64,000 nucleotides of DNA. Source: Bordetella parapertussis (GTDB taxonomy: Bacteria; Pseudomonadota; Gammaproteobacteria; Burkholderiales; SG8-41). Below are positions 18,122 through 27,362 of this stretch, piece by piece. Made by a program: the position numbers and the translations under genes. The DNA is taken from the NCBI GenBank assembly GCA_945861275.1, contig CAMATZ010000023.1:1-64000 (forward strand). The letters run 5' to 3'. Within the stretch, counting starts at the first letter, position 1; each line of letters begins with the position of its first letter. The notes under the pieces were generated by a model. It saw only the letters and a program-made list of their open reading frames with translations, was not told the origin of the DNA and did not search any database.

Positions 18122-18663
18122 GCGCGCCGCACATCTCGCCGCTCGCACCCGCGGGGGCAGTGGATGCCGAGTTGCAGGCGCTGCTCGCGCACTGCGACGC
18201 GCTGGGGGTTCCCGATGCCCGCTTCACCCGCATACTCGCGCGCGTGCCCGCCTACGCCAAGGCGCTGTTGCAGGCGATGCGGGTCTCGCACACCGAAGGC
18301 AGCATCGATCACCGCCTGAAAGAAATCATCCGCGTGCAACTCGCGCGCACCGCGGGTGATGGTTATTTCGCCGCCTTGCGTTCGTCACAGGCGCGGCAGC
18401 AGGGGCTGACCGAAGCGCGCATCGACGCCGGCTCGGCGGATTTCGAAAAAGACGCACGCTTCACGCCGGCTGAAAAATGGGCGCTGCGCTACGCCCATGA
18501 GATGTACACCAACCCGCAAACCGTAAACGCCGCCTTCTACGCCGAAGGCAAGCGCCACTACAGCGAAGCCCAGATCATGGAACTCGGCGCGTTTATCGCG
18601 TTTCACTACGGCATGCAGGCGTGGGCGCGCACGCTGAATTTGCGAGGCGGCGAATCCCCATGA
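18118..18663 (+). CDS. CMD/AhpD-fold protein, cysteine-less paralogue
   Basis: 181-residue carboxymuconolactone-decarboxylase-like protein, clearly paralogous to its upstream neighbour (HRLKEIIRVQLART, QGLTEARID, FTPAEKWALRYAHEMY, YSEAQIMELGAFIAFHYGMQ). Where the neighbour has CVY-TGA it reads GDGYFAAL, so the redox cysteines are absent and it cannot use CxxC chemistry itself. It starts by an ATGA overlap, implying translational coupling to full-length readthrough of the upstream gene. The two may form a mixed oligomer; the reaction is unknown. Confidence 0.9.
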   Translation: MSAPHISPLAPAGAVDAELQALLAHCDALGVPDARFTRILARVPAYAKALLQAMRVSHTEGSIDHRLKEIIRVQLARTAGDGYFAALRSSQARQQGLTEARIDAGSADFEKDARFTPAEKWALRYAHEMYTNPQTVNAAFYAEGKRHYSEAQIMELGAFIAFHYGMQAWARTLNLRGGESP

Positions 18664-18811
18664 CGCGCAGCAGGTGTTTTCATCGCCGAAGACGGCGCAG
18701 TTTCTACCCGCACACGCGAGGCGTTCGCAACGTTTCTGCGCAGCGAAGCCGTAAAATGGGCGCAAGCGATCCGACGCGCCGGAATTATTGCTGAAAAATC
18801 ATCAGGTCATC

Positions 18812-20008
18812 ATGAACACACAACCTTTGCCGCTTGCCGGCATGCGCATCATCGAATTGGGCCACACCGTGATGGGACCCTCGTGCTCGGTCGTGTTCGC
18901 CGATCTGGGCGCAGATGTGATCAAAGTTGAACCACCCGAAGGCGAGCGCACACGCCACAACGGCGGATTTGGCGCGGGGATGTTCCCGCTCTACAACCGC
19001 AACAAACGCAGCATCTGCCTCGACCTGAAATCAGATTCCGGCAAAACCATCGTGCACCAGCTTATCGCCACCGCGGACGCGCTGATCGAAAACTTTGCCG
19101 CCGGCACCATGGATAAACTCGGCCTGGGGTACGACGAACTGTCAAAACGCAACCCGCGGCTTATCTACTGCGCGTTAAAGGGCTTTCTGGGCGGCCCCTA
19201 CGAACATCGCCCCGCGCTGGATGAAGTGGTGCAGTTCATGGGCGGACTGGCTTACATGACCGGGCCGCGCGGCCGGCCGCTGCGCGCGGGCGCGTCGGTG
19301 GTCGATCTCATGGGCGGCATGTTCGGCGCCATTGGCATCCTTTCCGCGCTGCGTGAGCGCGAACGCACCGGGCGCGGGCAACTGGTAAAAAGCGCGCTGT
19401 TTGAATCCACCGCGTTTATGGTGGCGCAACACATGACCGGACAAGTCGTCACCGGCAATGAGCCGCCGCCGATGCCGGAAAAATTGAGCTCCTGGGCCAT
19501 TTATGAGACCTTCACCACCGTGGACGCAAAAACCATTTTCATCGCCATCACCAGCGACAATCACTGGCGCGCCTTCTGCAAGGAATACCAACTCGGTGAT
19601 CTGCTCGCCGACCCTTCGCTCAAAACCAATCCGCAGCGCGCGGCACAGCACGACCGGCTGGCGCCGGTGGTCGAGAACATCGTCAAGCTGCGCACGTATG
19701 CCGACATGGCCGCAGTGCTGGAACGATTGAGCATTCCGTTTGCGCCACTCGCCAGGCCGTCTGATCTGTTTGACGATGTGCATCTGAATCAAGGCGGCCA
19801 TATGCTTGACATGCATTTTCAGAACGGCAAACGCGCCAACATTCCCGGACTGCCACTGGAGATGGGCGAACATGATCTGTCGATCCGCATGCAAACGCCT
19901 GGCAAGGGTGAACACACGCGTGAGGTGCTGACGGATATAGGCTTTAGCACCGCACAAATCGATGCCTGGGTCGCGCAAGGCGTGGCCCTGTTGCCGGACA
20001 AACCGTAG
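18812..20008 (+). CDS. CaiB/BaiF family CoA-transferase
   Basis: Class III CoA-transferase (398 aa), moving CoA between carboxylic acids. It has the N-terminal LAGMRIIELGHTVMGPSCSVVFADLGADVIKVEPPEG, NRNKRSICLDLKS and ADALIENFAAGTMDKLGLGY. The catalytic aspartate is in ASVVDLMGGMFGAIG, and the GRGQLVKSALFESTAF tail of the active-site region follows. Start ATG 18812 (MNTQPLPLAGMR); a TTG eight codons earlier is less likely. It is followed after 18 nt by an enoyl-CoA hydratase, so the two probably activate and process an acyl-CoA together. Confidence 0.94.
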   Translation: MNTQPLPLAGMRIIELGHTVMGPSCSVVFADLGADVIKVEPPEGERTRHNGGFGAGMFPLYNRNKRSICLDLKSDSGKTIVHQLIATADALIENFAAGTMDKLGLGYDELSKRNPRLIYCALKGFLGGPYEHRPALDEVVQFMGGLAYMTGPRGRPLRAGASVVDLMGGMFGAIGILSALRERERTGRGQLVKSALFESTAFMVAQHMTGQVVTGNEPPPMPEKLSSWAIYETFTTVDAKTIFIAITSDNHWRAFCKEYQLGDLLADPSLKTNPQRAAQHDRLAPVVENIVKLRTYADMAAVLERLSIPFAPLARPSDLFDDVHLNQGGHMLDMHFQNGKRANIPGLPLEMGEHDLSIRMQTPGKGEHTREVLTDIGFSTAQIDAWVAQGVALLPDKP

Positions 20009-20026
20009 CAAATTTTAAGGATACCG

Positions 20027-20827
20027 ATGACCATGGACACTCGCACCGAAAAACTCCTCGCGCACAAAGACGGCGCCGCCGGATGGATCACCTTCAACAA
20101 TCCCGCCAAACGCAACGCCATGTCGTTCGACATGTGGCTGGGGCTCGACATCGCGCTGAACGATTTCATTGCCGATCCAGCGATCCGCGTCATCGTATTA
20201 AAAGGCGCGGGCGACAAAGCGTTCGTATCGGGCGCGGACATCAGCGAATTCAAGGAAAAGCGCGCCACCGCTGAAGCCGTCGCCGAATACAACAAAGTCT
20301 CCGTCACCATCGCCACCAAGCTGCTCGAATGCCCGAAGCCCACGATTGCGATGATTCGCGGCTTTTGCATGGGCGGCGGGCTGGGCACCGCGCTCACCTG
20401 CGATCTGCGCATCTGCAGCGAAGATTCGCGCTTCGGCGTCCCTGCCGGCAAGCTCGGCGTGGGCTACAAATACAGCGCGTTAAAGCGCCTGGTCGACATC
20501 GTCGGGCCGGCAAACACGGCCGAGATTTTTTACACCGCGCGCCAGTTCGATGCGCAGGAAGCCAAGGACATGGGCCTGGTGAACCGGGTGCTGGCGGCGG
20601 ACAAGCTGGAAGCATACGTCGCCAACTACGTCGACAGCATCGGTGGCAACGCGCCGCTCACACTGAAAGCGGTGAAGGCGTGCCTCAACGAAATTGCCAA
20701 GGACGATAGCCAGCGCGACCATGCTCTATGCGAACGCGTGGTGGACGATTGCTTCGCCAGCGCGGACTACACCGAAGGCCGCACCGCGTTCATGGAAAAA
20801 CGTAAACCCGTGTTTATGGGGCGCTAA
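20027..20827 (+). CDS. Enoyl-CoA hydratase/isomerase family protein
   Basis: Crotonase-fold enzyme (266 aa). Oxyanion-hole segments KAFVSGADISEF and RGFCMGGGLGTALTCDLRI are intact, but the two glutamates used by classical hydratases (GGGxE and PE) are replaced (GLGTAL, VPAGKLGVG), so isomerase or hydrolase activity on an acyl-CoA is as likely as hydration. AAGGA precedes ATG 20027. It forms a pair with the upstream CoA-transferase. Its 3' end overlaps the convergent oxidoreductase gene by 14 nt. Confidence 0.92.
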   Translation: MTMDTRTEKLLAHKDGAAGWITFNNPAKRNAMSFDMWLGLDIALNDFIADPAIRVIVLKGAGDKAFVSGADISEFKEKRATAEAVAEYNKVSVTIATKLLECPKPTIAMIRGFCMGGGLGTALTCDLRICSEDSRFGVPAGKLGVGYKYSALKRLVDIVGPANTAEIFYTARQFDAQEAKDMGLVNRVLAADKLEAYVANYVDSIGGNAPLTLKAVKACLNEIAKDDSQRDHALCERVVDDCFASADYTEGRTAFMEKRKPVFMGR

Positions 20828-21809
20828 TCTGCTTCGCCGGGAGTGGCGACATCGCGTAGGCCGCTTCGATCAACGCGACCGAGGCGGCATTGTCCGCGAG
20901 ATTCGCGATCGGCGGGCGCCCCTCCCGCACCCGGCGCAATGTGTCGTGGACGAACTCCGGGTAGAAAAACACGTTGGTCAGCTTCATCTCGCGCGTGGTG
21001 CGTTGCCGGTCATTGGTGACGATTTCCAGCATGCCGTTGTCGCGCGCGGCGAAATAATGTTTTTCGGTGCGAATGCTGTAATGCATGTCGAAGACCGAGT
21101 TCGGCGCCGGATATAGATAGCCCGTTTCGACCATGCAACTCGCGCCGCCACCATGCATCAGCATGATGGCGTGATCCTCGATGGTCAGGCCGGCGGCGCG
21201 ATTGGACATCATCGCACCGCTCACCGTCAACTCTGCGTTGTCCAAAAGCACACGGCACAGATCGACGAAATGAATGCCCAGATTCAGCAGCGGCCCACCG
21301 CCGGAAGTCGCACGATCGATCACCCACTCCACGTTTTGCTGGTGGTAGCGATCGACCATGCCGCCGACGAACTTGAACGACAGATACTGAATTTGTTCCC
21401 CCGCGGCGAGCTCACGTATGGTAGCGATGAGCGGACAGTAGCGGAACACCAGCGGCACCGCGGCGAACACGCCGGCGCTTGCGGCGCGGTGCGCGATGTC
21501 CTGCGCCTCTGTGGCATTGACTGCACAGGGTTTTTCGATCGCGAAGGGAATGCGGCTGTCGATCAGAAAGCGCGCCTCTGCAGCCATGTCGCAGTGGCGG
21601 CCGAGCACGAAAGCGAAGTCCGGCTTGAGCTGCGCACACATCTCCCGATAATCGGTAAACACCGGGCACTTTGCCTGAGCGGCCAGCGGCGCCGCGCGCG
21701 CGGCATCGGGGTCGCTGACACCAACGATCGCGGCATCGGTCATCGCCAGCACCGGGGTGGAATAAAACGGGGTATGCCAGTGCGAGACCCCGATCAGTAC
21801 GATGCGCAT
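20814..21809 (-). CDS. Gfo/Idh/MocA family oxidoreductase
   Basis: NAD(P)-dependent dehydrogenase-like protein (331 aa). Rossmann start MRIVLIGVSHWHTPFY, then VSDPDAARA, EKPCAVNATEAQDIA (the EKP signature, with the lysine normally catalytic) and a C-terminal alpha/beta domain containing GGGPLLNLGIHFVDLCRVLL. The start is ATG 21809 with GGAGAAG upstream; the frame continues upstream without coding character. The substrate is probably a sugar or polyol-like compound, but not identifiable here. Confidence 0.92.
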   Translation of the reverse strand: MRIVLIGVSHWHTPFYSTPVLAMTDAAIVGVSDPDAARAAPLAAQAKCPVFTDYREMCAQLKPDFAFVLGRHCDMAAEARFLIDSRIPFAIEKPCAVNATEAQDIAHRAASAGVFAAVPLVFRYCPLIATIRELAAGEQIQYLSFKFVGGMVDRYHQQNVEWVIDRATSGGGPLLNLGIHFVDLCRVLLDNAELTVSGAMMSNRAAGLTIEDHAIMLMHGGGASCMVETGYLYPAPNSVFDMHYSIRTEKHYFAARDNGMLEIVTNDRQRTTREMKLTNVFFYPEFVHDTLRRVREGRPPIANLADNAASVALIEAAYAMSPLPAKQISAP

Positions 21810-22151
21810 GATTTGCTTCTCCCTGCTTGCTCTCGCCTCCGCCGGACAGACCCACAATGCGGTTGGGTCGTGAGCAGATTGAGCGGGCAAGCACCGGGCA
21901 ATCTATTCCAGCGGCCCACGTTCGGCAAGCGCTTTCCCACAGCTCCTGACGCAGCGTGCTGTCGATAGCGCTGGAAATGCGCCAGATTGCCGGGTAAGCT
22001 ATTGCAAACACGATTCAATAAAGCACCCAGGATCGGCCGCGCCGGATCAGCGCGCGCCGCCAGCGGGCACACGCACGAACAGGGCCGGATTGAATTGCCT
22101 GCGAATTGCCTGCATTTTGCAGGTGCAGCGACGGTAACCAGGGAGACCATC
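21810..22151. other. Intergenic region (342 nt) between divergent genes
   Basis: No gene is seen. Near the right end there is an 11-bp tandem repeat (GAATTGCCTGC at 22092-22102 and 22103-22113) running into the palindrome CCTGCA-TTT-TGCAGG (22109-22123), about 30 nt ahead of the Bug-gene start. These could be operator elements; this is a guess from symmetry alone. Confidence 0.4.
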
Positions 22152-23120
22152 ATGTTGACGATACGTACGGCGGTGATCAGCGGTGTGTTGCTGTTGGCGC
22201 AGGCGGCATTCCCGGTGTTCGCCCAGACCTGGCCTACCCGGCCGCTCAGACTGGTGGTTCCCTTTTCGGCCGGCGGCAGCACCGATCAAACCGCCCGCGT
22301 GCTCGCGGAGGGCCTGCGACCGGTACTCGGTCAGACTTTGCTGGTCGACAATCGGCCCGGTGCAGGGGGCAATATCGCGGCAGAGCTGGTCGCCAACGCC
22401 ACGCCCGACGGCTACACGTATTTGGTGTCGGGCGCCACGATGGCGGCCAACATGAGCCTGTACAGGAACCTGCGCTACGATTTCGTGCGAGATTTCGCGC
22501 ACGTATCACAAACCTTTTCGTCTTCCAACGTGCTGGTGGTGGTCCCCAACCTGCCCGTCGCCAATCTCGCTGAGTTCATTGCCTATGTGAAAAGCGGCCA
22601 GCACACGGTGAACTACGGTTCAGGCGGACACGGCACTTCGCAGCACCTCGCCGCCGCGTTGTTCAACAATATGGTTGCGGGAAAGATGGTGCACGTACCG
22701 TACAAGGGCGGCGCCCCTGCGACCATAGCGCTGCTCAGCGGCGAGATTCACACCATATTTGCGCCGCTGATCGAAGTGCTGCCGCATATCAGGGCAGGAT
22801 CAATCAAGGCGCTCGCCGTCACCGGCAAGAAGCGTTCGCCGCTGTTGCCCAATGCGCCCGTGATCGGCGACTTGCTGCCCGGCTATGAAACGTCGTCATG
22901 GGGCGGCATTTCCGCGCCGGCCAAAACGCCTGCCGCTATTGTGAATAAACTGAACGAGGCAATTGTAAAGGTGCTGACTCAGCCGGCTGTAAAGGTGCAC
23001 CTTGCCGAGGCGGACAAAGAGCCGGTGGGCAGTACACCGGCGCAGTTTAATCAATTTATTGCCATCGAAGTCGAACGATTGCGGACGCAGGTCAAGATTT
23101 CCGGCGCCAAAGCCGATTGA
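22152..23120 (+). CDS. Bug-family tripartite tricarboxylate transporter receptor
   Basis: Periplasmic binding protein (322 aa). The signal peptide ends at AAFPVFAQ; mature start TWPTRPLRLVVPFSAGGSTD; GQTLLVDNRPGAGGNIAAE; PDGYTYLVSG; HVPYKGGAPATIALLSGEI. The start is ATG 22152 with GGGAGA upstream; a longer frame begins at 21987 but precedes the signal peptide unnaturally. It heads a run with a TauD-type dioxygenase and an amidohydrolase, which suggests the ligand is the substrate of those enzymes. Confidence 0.94.
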   Translation: MLTIRTAVISGVLLLAQAAFPVFAQTWPTRPLRLVVPFSAGGSTDQTARVLAEGLRPVLGQTLLVDNRPGAGGNIAAELVANATPDGYTYLVSGATMAANMSLYRNLRYDFVRDFAHVSQTFSSSNVLVVVPNLPVANLAEFIAYVKSGQHTVNYGSGGHGTSQHLAAALFNNMVAGKMVHVPYKGGAPATIALLSGEIHTIFAPLIEVLPHIRAGSIKALAVTGKKRSPLLPNAPVIGDLLPGYETSSWGGISAPAKTPAAIVNKLNEAIVKVLTQPAVKVHLAEADKEPVGSTPAQFNQFIAIEVERLRTQVKISGAKAD

Positions 23121-23187
23121 GGCGCCGGCTTGCGGCCGTTGAAGAACCACCCCTGTTTTGAAACTTTGATTCAAGGAGATTCGCATC

Positions 23188-24078
23188 ATGTCCATTCAAG
23201 TTCGCCCGCTGGGAACGTGCATCGGCGCCGAAGTAGACGGCATCGACCTGCGCGAGCCGCTGACCGCCGCTCAAGCAGAGGAAATTCACCACGGCATGGA
23301 CCGCCACGCCGTGCTGGTGTTTCACGATCAGCCCCTCGCCAATGAACAGCACCTCGCTTTCACCAAAGCGCTGGGCCCGCTGGAAAACACCGTGAACAAC
23401 AGCCTGCGCAATGCCGCGGATTTCCGCTTGCCGCCGAACTTCGCCGACGTCTCGAACCTCGACGGCAACAATCAGCCGTACGGGCGTGATGACCGCAAGC
23501 GTCTTTTCGCCATCGGCAATCGTTTGTGGCACTCCGATTCGTCATTCAAGGCGATACCTGCGAAATACTCGCTGCTGCGCGCGGTGCGCATACCGTCGAA
23601 GGGCGGCAACACCGAGTTCGCGCACATGGGTGCGGCTTACGAGGCGCTCGACGACGAAACCAGGGAAATAATCGAGCCATTGGTGTGCGAGCACTCGCAA
23701 TTGTTCTCGCGCGATCTCATCGGTTTCCGCGAGTTCACAGAGGAAGAGCGCGAACGCTTCAGGCCCGTGCGCCAACGGCTGGTGCGCATCCTGCCGCGCA
23801 CCGGGCGCAAATCGATCTACCTGTCGTCCCACGCCGGCACCATACTCGGCTGGCAACTGCCGGAGGCGCGGCTGCTGTTGCGCGATCTGATTGAGCACGC
23901 GACACAACGCGAATTCGTCTATTCACACCAATGGCAGGTGAATGATCTGGTGATGTGGGACAACCGCCAGACCATGCACCGCGGGCGGCCGTTCCCGGCC
24001 GACGAGGTGCGCGACGTGCGCAGGACCACGCTGATGGGGCATGCGCCGACGGTGGAACAGCAGGCAATCGCCGCATAA
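23188..24078 (+). CDS. TauD/TfdA family Fe(II)/2-oxoglutarate dioxygenase
   Basis: Non-haem iron dioxygenase (296 aa) hydroxylating an organic acid, sulfonate or aryloxy-type substrate. It opens IQVRPLGTCIGAEVDGIDLREPL, has the metal-binding HxD in LWHSDSSFK, the distal His in QTMHRGRPF, and the 2-oxoglutarate arginine in DVRRTTLMGHAP. CAAGGAGATT precedes ATG 23188. It follows the Bug protein by 67 nt and precedes an amidohydrolase, as part of a catabolic set. Confidence 0.94.
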   Translation: MSIQVRPLGTCIGAEVDGIDLREPLTAAQAEEIHHGMDRHAVLVFHDQPLANEQHLAFTKALGPLENTVNNSLRNAADFRLPPNFADVSNLDGNNQPYGRDDRKRLFAIGNRLWHSDSSFKAIPAKYSLLRAVRIPSKGGNTEFAHMGAAYEALDDETREIIEPLVCEHSQLFSRDLIGFREFTEEERERFRPVRQRLVRILPRTGRKSIYLSSHAGTILGWQLPEARLLLRDLIEHATQREFVYSHQWQVNDLVMWDNRQTMHRGRPFPADEVRDVRRTTLMGHAPTVEQQAIAA

Positions 24079-24129
24079 TCAACTACGCATTACGCACTAC
24101 CAATAACTTGTTAGAGAAAGAACGCTTAC

Positions 24130-25125
24130 ATGAAAACTATCGACATCCACGCGCATGTGGTCCCGCGTTCGCTATTGAAGGCGGCCGATGCGCAAACGGA
24201 ATGGTACGGTTTTCGGCACGAACCCGGCGTTGGCGCCGGCACCATGGTGGGAGGTGGCAAGCGCACCGAGTTGACCTCGCCCAAGGTGCGTTTTACGCCG
24301 GAACAACGGATGCAGGATATGGATGCGCAGGGTGTGGACGTGCAGGTGCTCTCTGTTCACACGCCGTTCTTTGGCTACCACCTCGACGCGGCGCAGGGGC
24401 TGGCGCTGGCGCGCGATGTCAATGAGGAGATCGCCGCCACCGCACGCCAGTGGCCTGCACGTTTCGCGGGGCTCGCCACGCTGCCCATGCAGGACGTGAA
24501 GACCGCCATCAACGAACTGGAGCGCGCAGTCACCAAGCTGGGACTGAAGGGCGCCGAGCTCGATACCCACGTCAACGGCGAACAATGGGACGAACCGAAG
24601 TTTCTGCCGTTCTTCAAGGCAGCGGAGGCGATGGGCGCGGTGCTCTTCTATCACCCGCAGCCGCAAAACAATTTTCTGCGCGAGCGCATGCCGCGTCACG
24701 GGCTTTATAACAGTCTCGGCGTCATCCTCGACGACGCGATCGTCACCGCGGTGCTGATCTGCGGTGGCGTGCTGGAAGCGTGCCCGGATATTCGCATTTG
24801 CATCGCTCACGGCGGCGGCCCCGCGTGCTACGCGATGGGGCGGCTCGACCGCGGTTGGGAAAGACTCCCCGAAGGCCAACGCACCCCGCTGCCACCGAGC
24901 GAATACCAGAAACGTTTGTACTACGACACCGTGACCAGCAGCGAGGAGGCGCTGCGCTTTCTGCTCGACCGCGTGGGCGCCGAGCACGTGGTTCTCGGCA
25001 GTGACTGGCCCTTCGTGCCATGGAAGCCCGGTCCCGGGGGTTGGGTGCAGAGCCTGAAGTCCCTCACGCAGGACGAGAAAGACAGGATACTGTGGAAGAA
25101 TCTGGAAACCCTGCTGAAGTTGTAG
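24130..25125 (+). CDS. Amidohydrolase, ACMSD-like
   Basis: Metal-dependent TIM-barrel hydrolase or decarboxylase (331 aa) of the aminocarboxymuconate-semialdehyde-decarboxylase-like family. The metal HxH is in MKTIDIHAHVVP; further ligands are in YHPQPQNN, IAHGGGPACYAMGRLDR and the aspartate of LGSDWPFVPW. These enzymes usually decarboxylate or hydrate aromatic-derived acids. A GAGAAAG ribosome-binding site is present. The placement downstream of a dioxygenase fits ring or side-chain degradation. Confidence 0.93.
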   Translation: MKTIDIHAHVVPRSLLKAADAQTEWYGFRHEPGVGAGTMVGGGKRTELTSPKVRFTPEQRMQDMDAQGVDVQVLSVHTPFFGYHLDAAQGLALARDVNEEIAATARQWPARFAGLATLPMQDVKTAINELERAVTKLGLKGAELDTHVNGEQWDEPKFLPFFKAAEAMGAVLFYHPQPQNNFLRERMPRHGLYNSLGVILDDAIVTAVLICGGVLEACPDIRICIAHGGGPACYAMGRLDRGWERLPEGQRTPLPPSEYQKRLYYDTVTSSEEALRFLLDRVGAEHVVLGSDWPFVPWKPGPGGWVQSLKSLTQDEKDRILWKNLETLLKL

Positions 25126-25265
25126 CTGCGCTGTCTCGCGGGCAGTGGATAGAGAGTTGCAACCGCAAGCCCGGCAGCGTAGTCTTAGCCACCCAAAATG
25201 CTACCTGGTGAACGTCGCATTAAGCGAACTGCCGCCGAGTACGAACCCAATGGAGGCGTTTCTCA

Positions 25266-26249
25266 ATGCGCAAGCTGATTGCTCTGATTGCCGCAGTTCT
25301 TTTCCTGCCGCAGGCCGCGCTCTACGCGCAGCCCGCTTCGACTGGCTCAGGACAGGCCTATCCGTCGCGGCCGATCAGGTTCGTCCTCCCGTTCGGGCCG
25401 GGCTCGGCGACTGACGTCCTCGCCCGCATAACGGGCCAGGAGCTGTCGCAGTCGATTGGGCAACCGGTTGTCGTCATCCCCAAGGCCGGCGCCGATGGCG
25501 CCCTCTCGGCGCTGGATGTGAAACGCTCGACGGCCGACGGCTACACTTTCCTGTTCGGCACCAACAGTCCGCTCGCCGTCGTGCCCAACATTCGCAAGGA
25601 CCCGCCGTACGATGTGATGGCGGATTTCACGCCGATCACTTTCCTCGGCGACAACACCTTCTTCATCGTGGTTCATCCGTCGGTGCCGGTGAAATCGATC
25701 GCCGAGCTGGTCGCCCATGCCAAGGGCAATCCGAAAGCGCTCAACTATCCGTCCGCCAACACCTACGCCCTGGTAGCGACGGCCACCTTCGCGCTGAACA
25801 ACGGCATTGCGATGCACGCCGTTCCCTACAAATCGGAGCCCGACGCCATGCCTGACCTGCTGTCCGGCCGCATGCATATGATGTTCGGAACACCGACGAG
25901 CGTCCTGGCGCACGCGAAGGAAGGCCGGCTCAGAGTGCTTGCGACCACTTTGAACGAACGCAGCCCGTTGATGCCCGACGTGCCGTCCTTCCTGGAGGCG
26001 GGCCAGGTAAAGCTGCCGATCGGCCCGTGGTTTGCCTTTGTCGGCCCCGCCGGTCTGCCGTCCTGGATCGTCGCGCGCATGAACAAGGAGATGGTCGCGG
26101 TTCTGGCCAAGCCTTCGGTCAGAGAACTTATGCAAAAGCAGGGCTTCATGCCGAGAACCTCCACGCCGGAGGCGCTTACGGCCTACATGAAGGACCAGCT
26201 CGCGGTGTGGAAGTCCGCGCTCAAGGCCGCCGGCGTCGAACCGCAGTAA
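25266..26249 (+). CDS. Bug-family tripartite tricarboxylate transporter receptor
   Basis: Periplasmic binding protein (327 aa), signal peptide MRKLIALIAAVLFLPQAALYA, mature YPSRPIRFVLPFGPGSATDVL, GQPVVVIPKAGADGALSA, ADGYTFLFGTNSP, HAVPYKSEPDAMPDLLSGRM. GGAGG lies ahead of ATG 25266. It probably heads the set 25266-28133 (NTF2-like protein, CMD-fold protein, SDR). The pocket loop VIPKAGADG differs from the more usual xxNRPGAGG. Confidence 0.94.
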   Translation: MRKLIALIAAVLFLPQAALYAQPASTGSGQAYPSRPIRFVLPFGPGSATDVLARITGQELSQSIGQPVVVIPKAGADGALSALDVKRSTADGYTFLFGTNSPLAVVPNIRKDPPYDVMADFTPITFLGDNTFFIVVHPSVPVKSIAELVAHAKGNPKALNYPSANTYALVATATFALNNGIAMHAVPYKSEPDAMPDLLSGRMHMMFGTPTSVLAHAKEGRLRVLATTLNERSPLMPDVPSFLEAGQVKLPIGPWFAFVGPAGLPSWIVARMNKEMVAVLAKPSVRELMQKQGFMPRTSTPEALTAYMKDQLAVWKSALKAAGVEPQ

Positions 26250-26295
26250 ACTCTGAATAGCGTTTAGATTTCCCACCCCACACAAGGAGAAAGAC

Positions 26296-26670
26296 ATGGC
26301 CGGCAATGGACAGATGATCATCGATCTCGATAAGAAACGCATGACCGCGACAGCACAAAAGGACATCGCAACCCTGAAAAACCTGCTGTGCAACGGCCTG
26401 ATCTACACCCATTCCTCCGCGCGCCAGGACACCAAGCAGAGCCTGATCGGGGCGATGGAATCCGGCAGCACCGTCTATACCTCGATGGAGCCGTCCGACG
26501 TGAAAGCGCAGGATCTTGGAAACGCGGTCGTGCTGACCGGTGTCGCGGCCATAAGCGTCAATTCCAACGGCAAGCCGAATGCCTTCCGGGTGCGCTTCAC
26601 TGACGTTTATGAAAACCAGAACGGAACCTGGCGCATGGTAACCTGGCAGTCGACCAAAATTCCGGACTAG
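26296..26670 (+). CDS. NTF2-like (DUF4440/SnoaL-type) protein
   Basis: 124-residue cone-fold protein. DLDKKRMTATAQKDIATLKNLLCNGLIYTHSSA and ENQNGTWRMVTWQSTKIP are typical of NTF2-like DUF4440 proteins, which include small isomerases and dehydratases as well as non-enzymes. AAGGAGAAAG precedes ATG 26296. It lies 46 nt after the Bug gene and 65 nt before a CMD-fold gene, probably in one transcript. Confidence 0.88.
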   Translation: MAGNGQMIIDLDKKRMTATAQKDIATLKNLLCNGLIYTHSSARQDTKQSLIGAMESGSTVYTSMEPSDVKAQDLGNAVVLTGVAAISVNSNGKPNAFRVRFTDVYENQNGTWRMVTWQSTKIPD

Positions 26671-26735
26671 ATCCCGCGCGCCGGTGCGTGAACGGTACGC
26701 GCCCCCACTAATTTATCAAGCAGCGGAGACAGACT

Positions 26736-27293
26736 ATGCCCGAGACACCCACTTTCGGACGTTATGCCGAGATTCCCTATGATCGGATGACGCCGGAGCA
26801 GCAGGAAGGCTATCGGTCGATGATCGAGTCGCGCGGCCGGCTGCCCGGTCCGAACAAGATCTTCGTGCACAATCCCAAGCTGGCGAAAGTGATAGGTCCG
26901 TTTGGGGGGCATTTCCGCAAGGGCTACTCGCTGAGCGAGCGCGAGCGTGAGATTGCGGTCAACGTCATCAACAGCAAATGGCATTCGGCCTACCCGACCA
27001 ATGCGCATGAACGGGCCGCCAAGGCGGCCGGGCTGCCGCCCGACAAGGTCGAGGCAATACTCTCGGGCCTGCCGACCTCGTTCTCCGACAAACGCGAACA
27101 GGTGGTCTACGAAATGGCGATCTGCCTCACTAATTCGCGCTGGGTGGCGAAAGGTCTTTATGACCGCGCGGTCGAAGCTCTCGGCCATGTCGGCATCACC
27201 GACGTGATCACCCTGATGGGCCATTACAGCAGCGTCTCGATGACGCTCGCCTTCTACGACGTGCCGGCCGGCGCGACCGGCATCGAGCGCTGA
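26736..27293 (+). CDS. Carboxymuconolactone decarboxylase (CMD)-fold protein
   Basis: 185-residue AhpD/CMD-like protein (LPGPNKIFVHNPKLAKVIGPFGGHFRKGYSLSEREREIAVNVI ... HERAAKAAGLPPDKVEAIL). The usual CxxC is replaced by SAYPTNAHE, so thiol redox chemistry is excluded; a decarboxylase, isomerase or binding role remains. GCGGAGA ribosome-binding site. Part of the catabolic run with an NTF2-like protein and an SDR. Confidence 0.9.
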   Translation: MPETPTFGRYAEIPYDRMTPEQQEGYRSMIESRGRLPGPNKIFVHNPKLAKVIGPFGGHFRKGYSLSEREREIAVNVINSKWHSAYPTNAHERAAKAAGLPPDKVEAILSGLPTSFSDKREQVVYEMAICLTNSRWVAKGLYDRAVEALGHVGITDVITLMGHYSSVSMTLAFYDVPAGATGIER

Positions 27294-27362
27294 ACGCCGC
27301 CACAACCGTCATTGCAATACGCGCAGCAGCAATCCATCAAAATAAATTAAAGGAATTGGACC

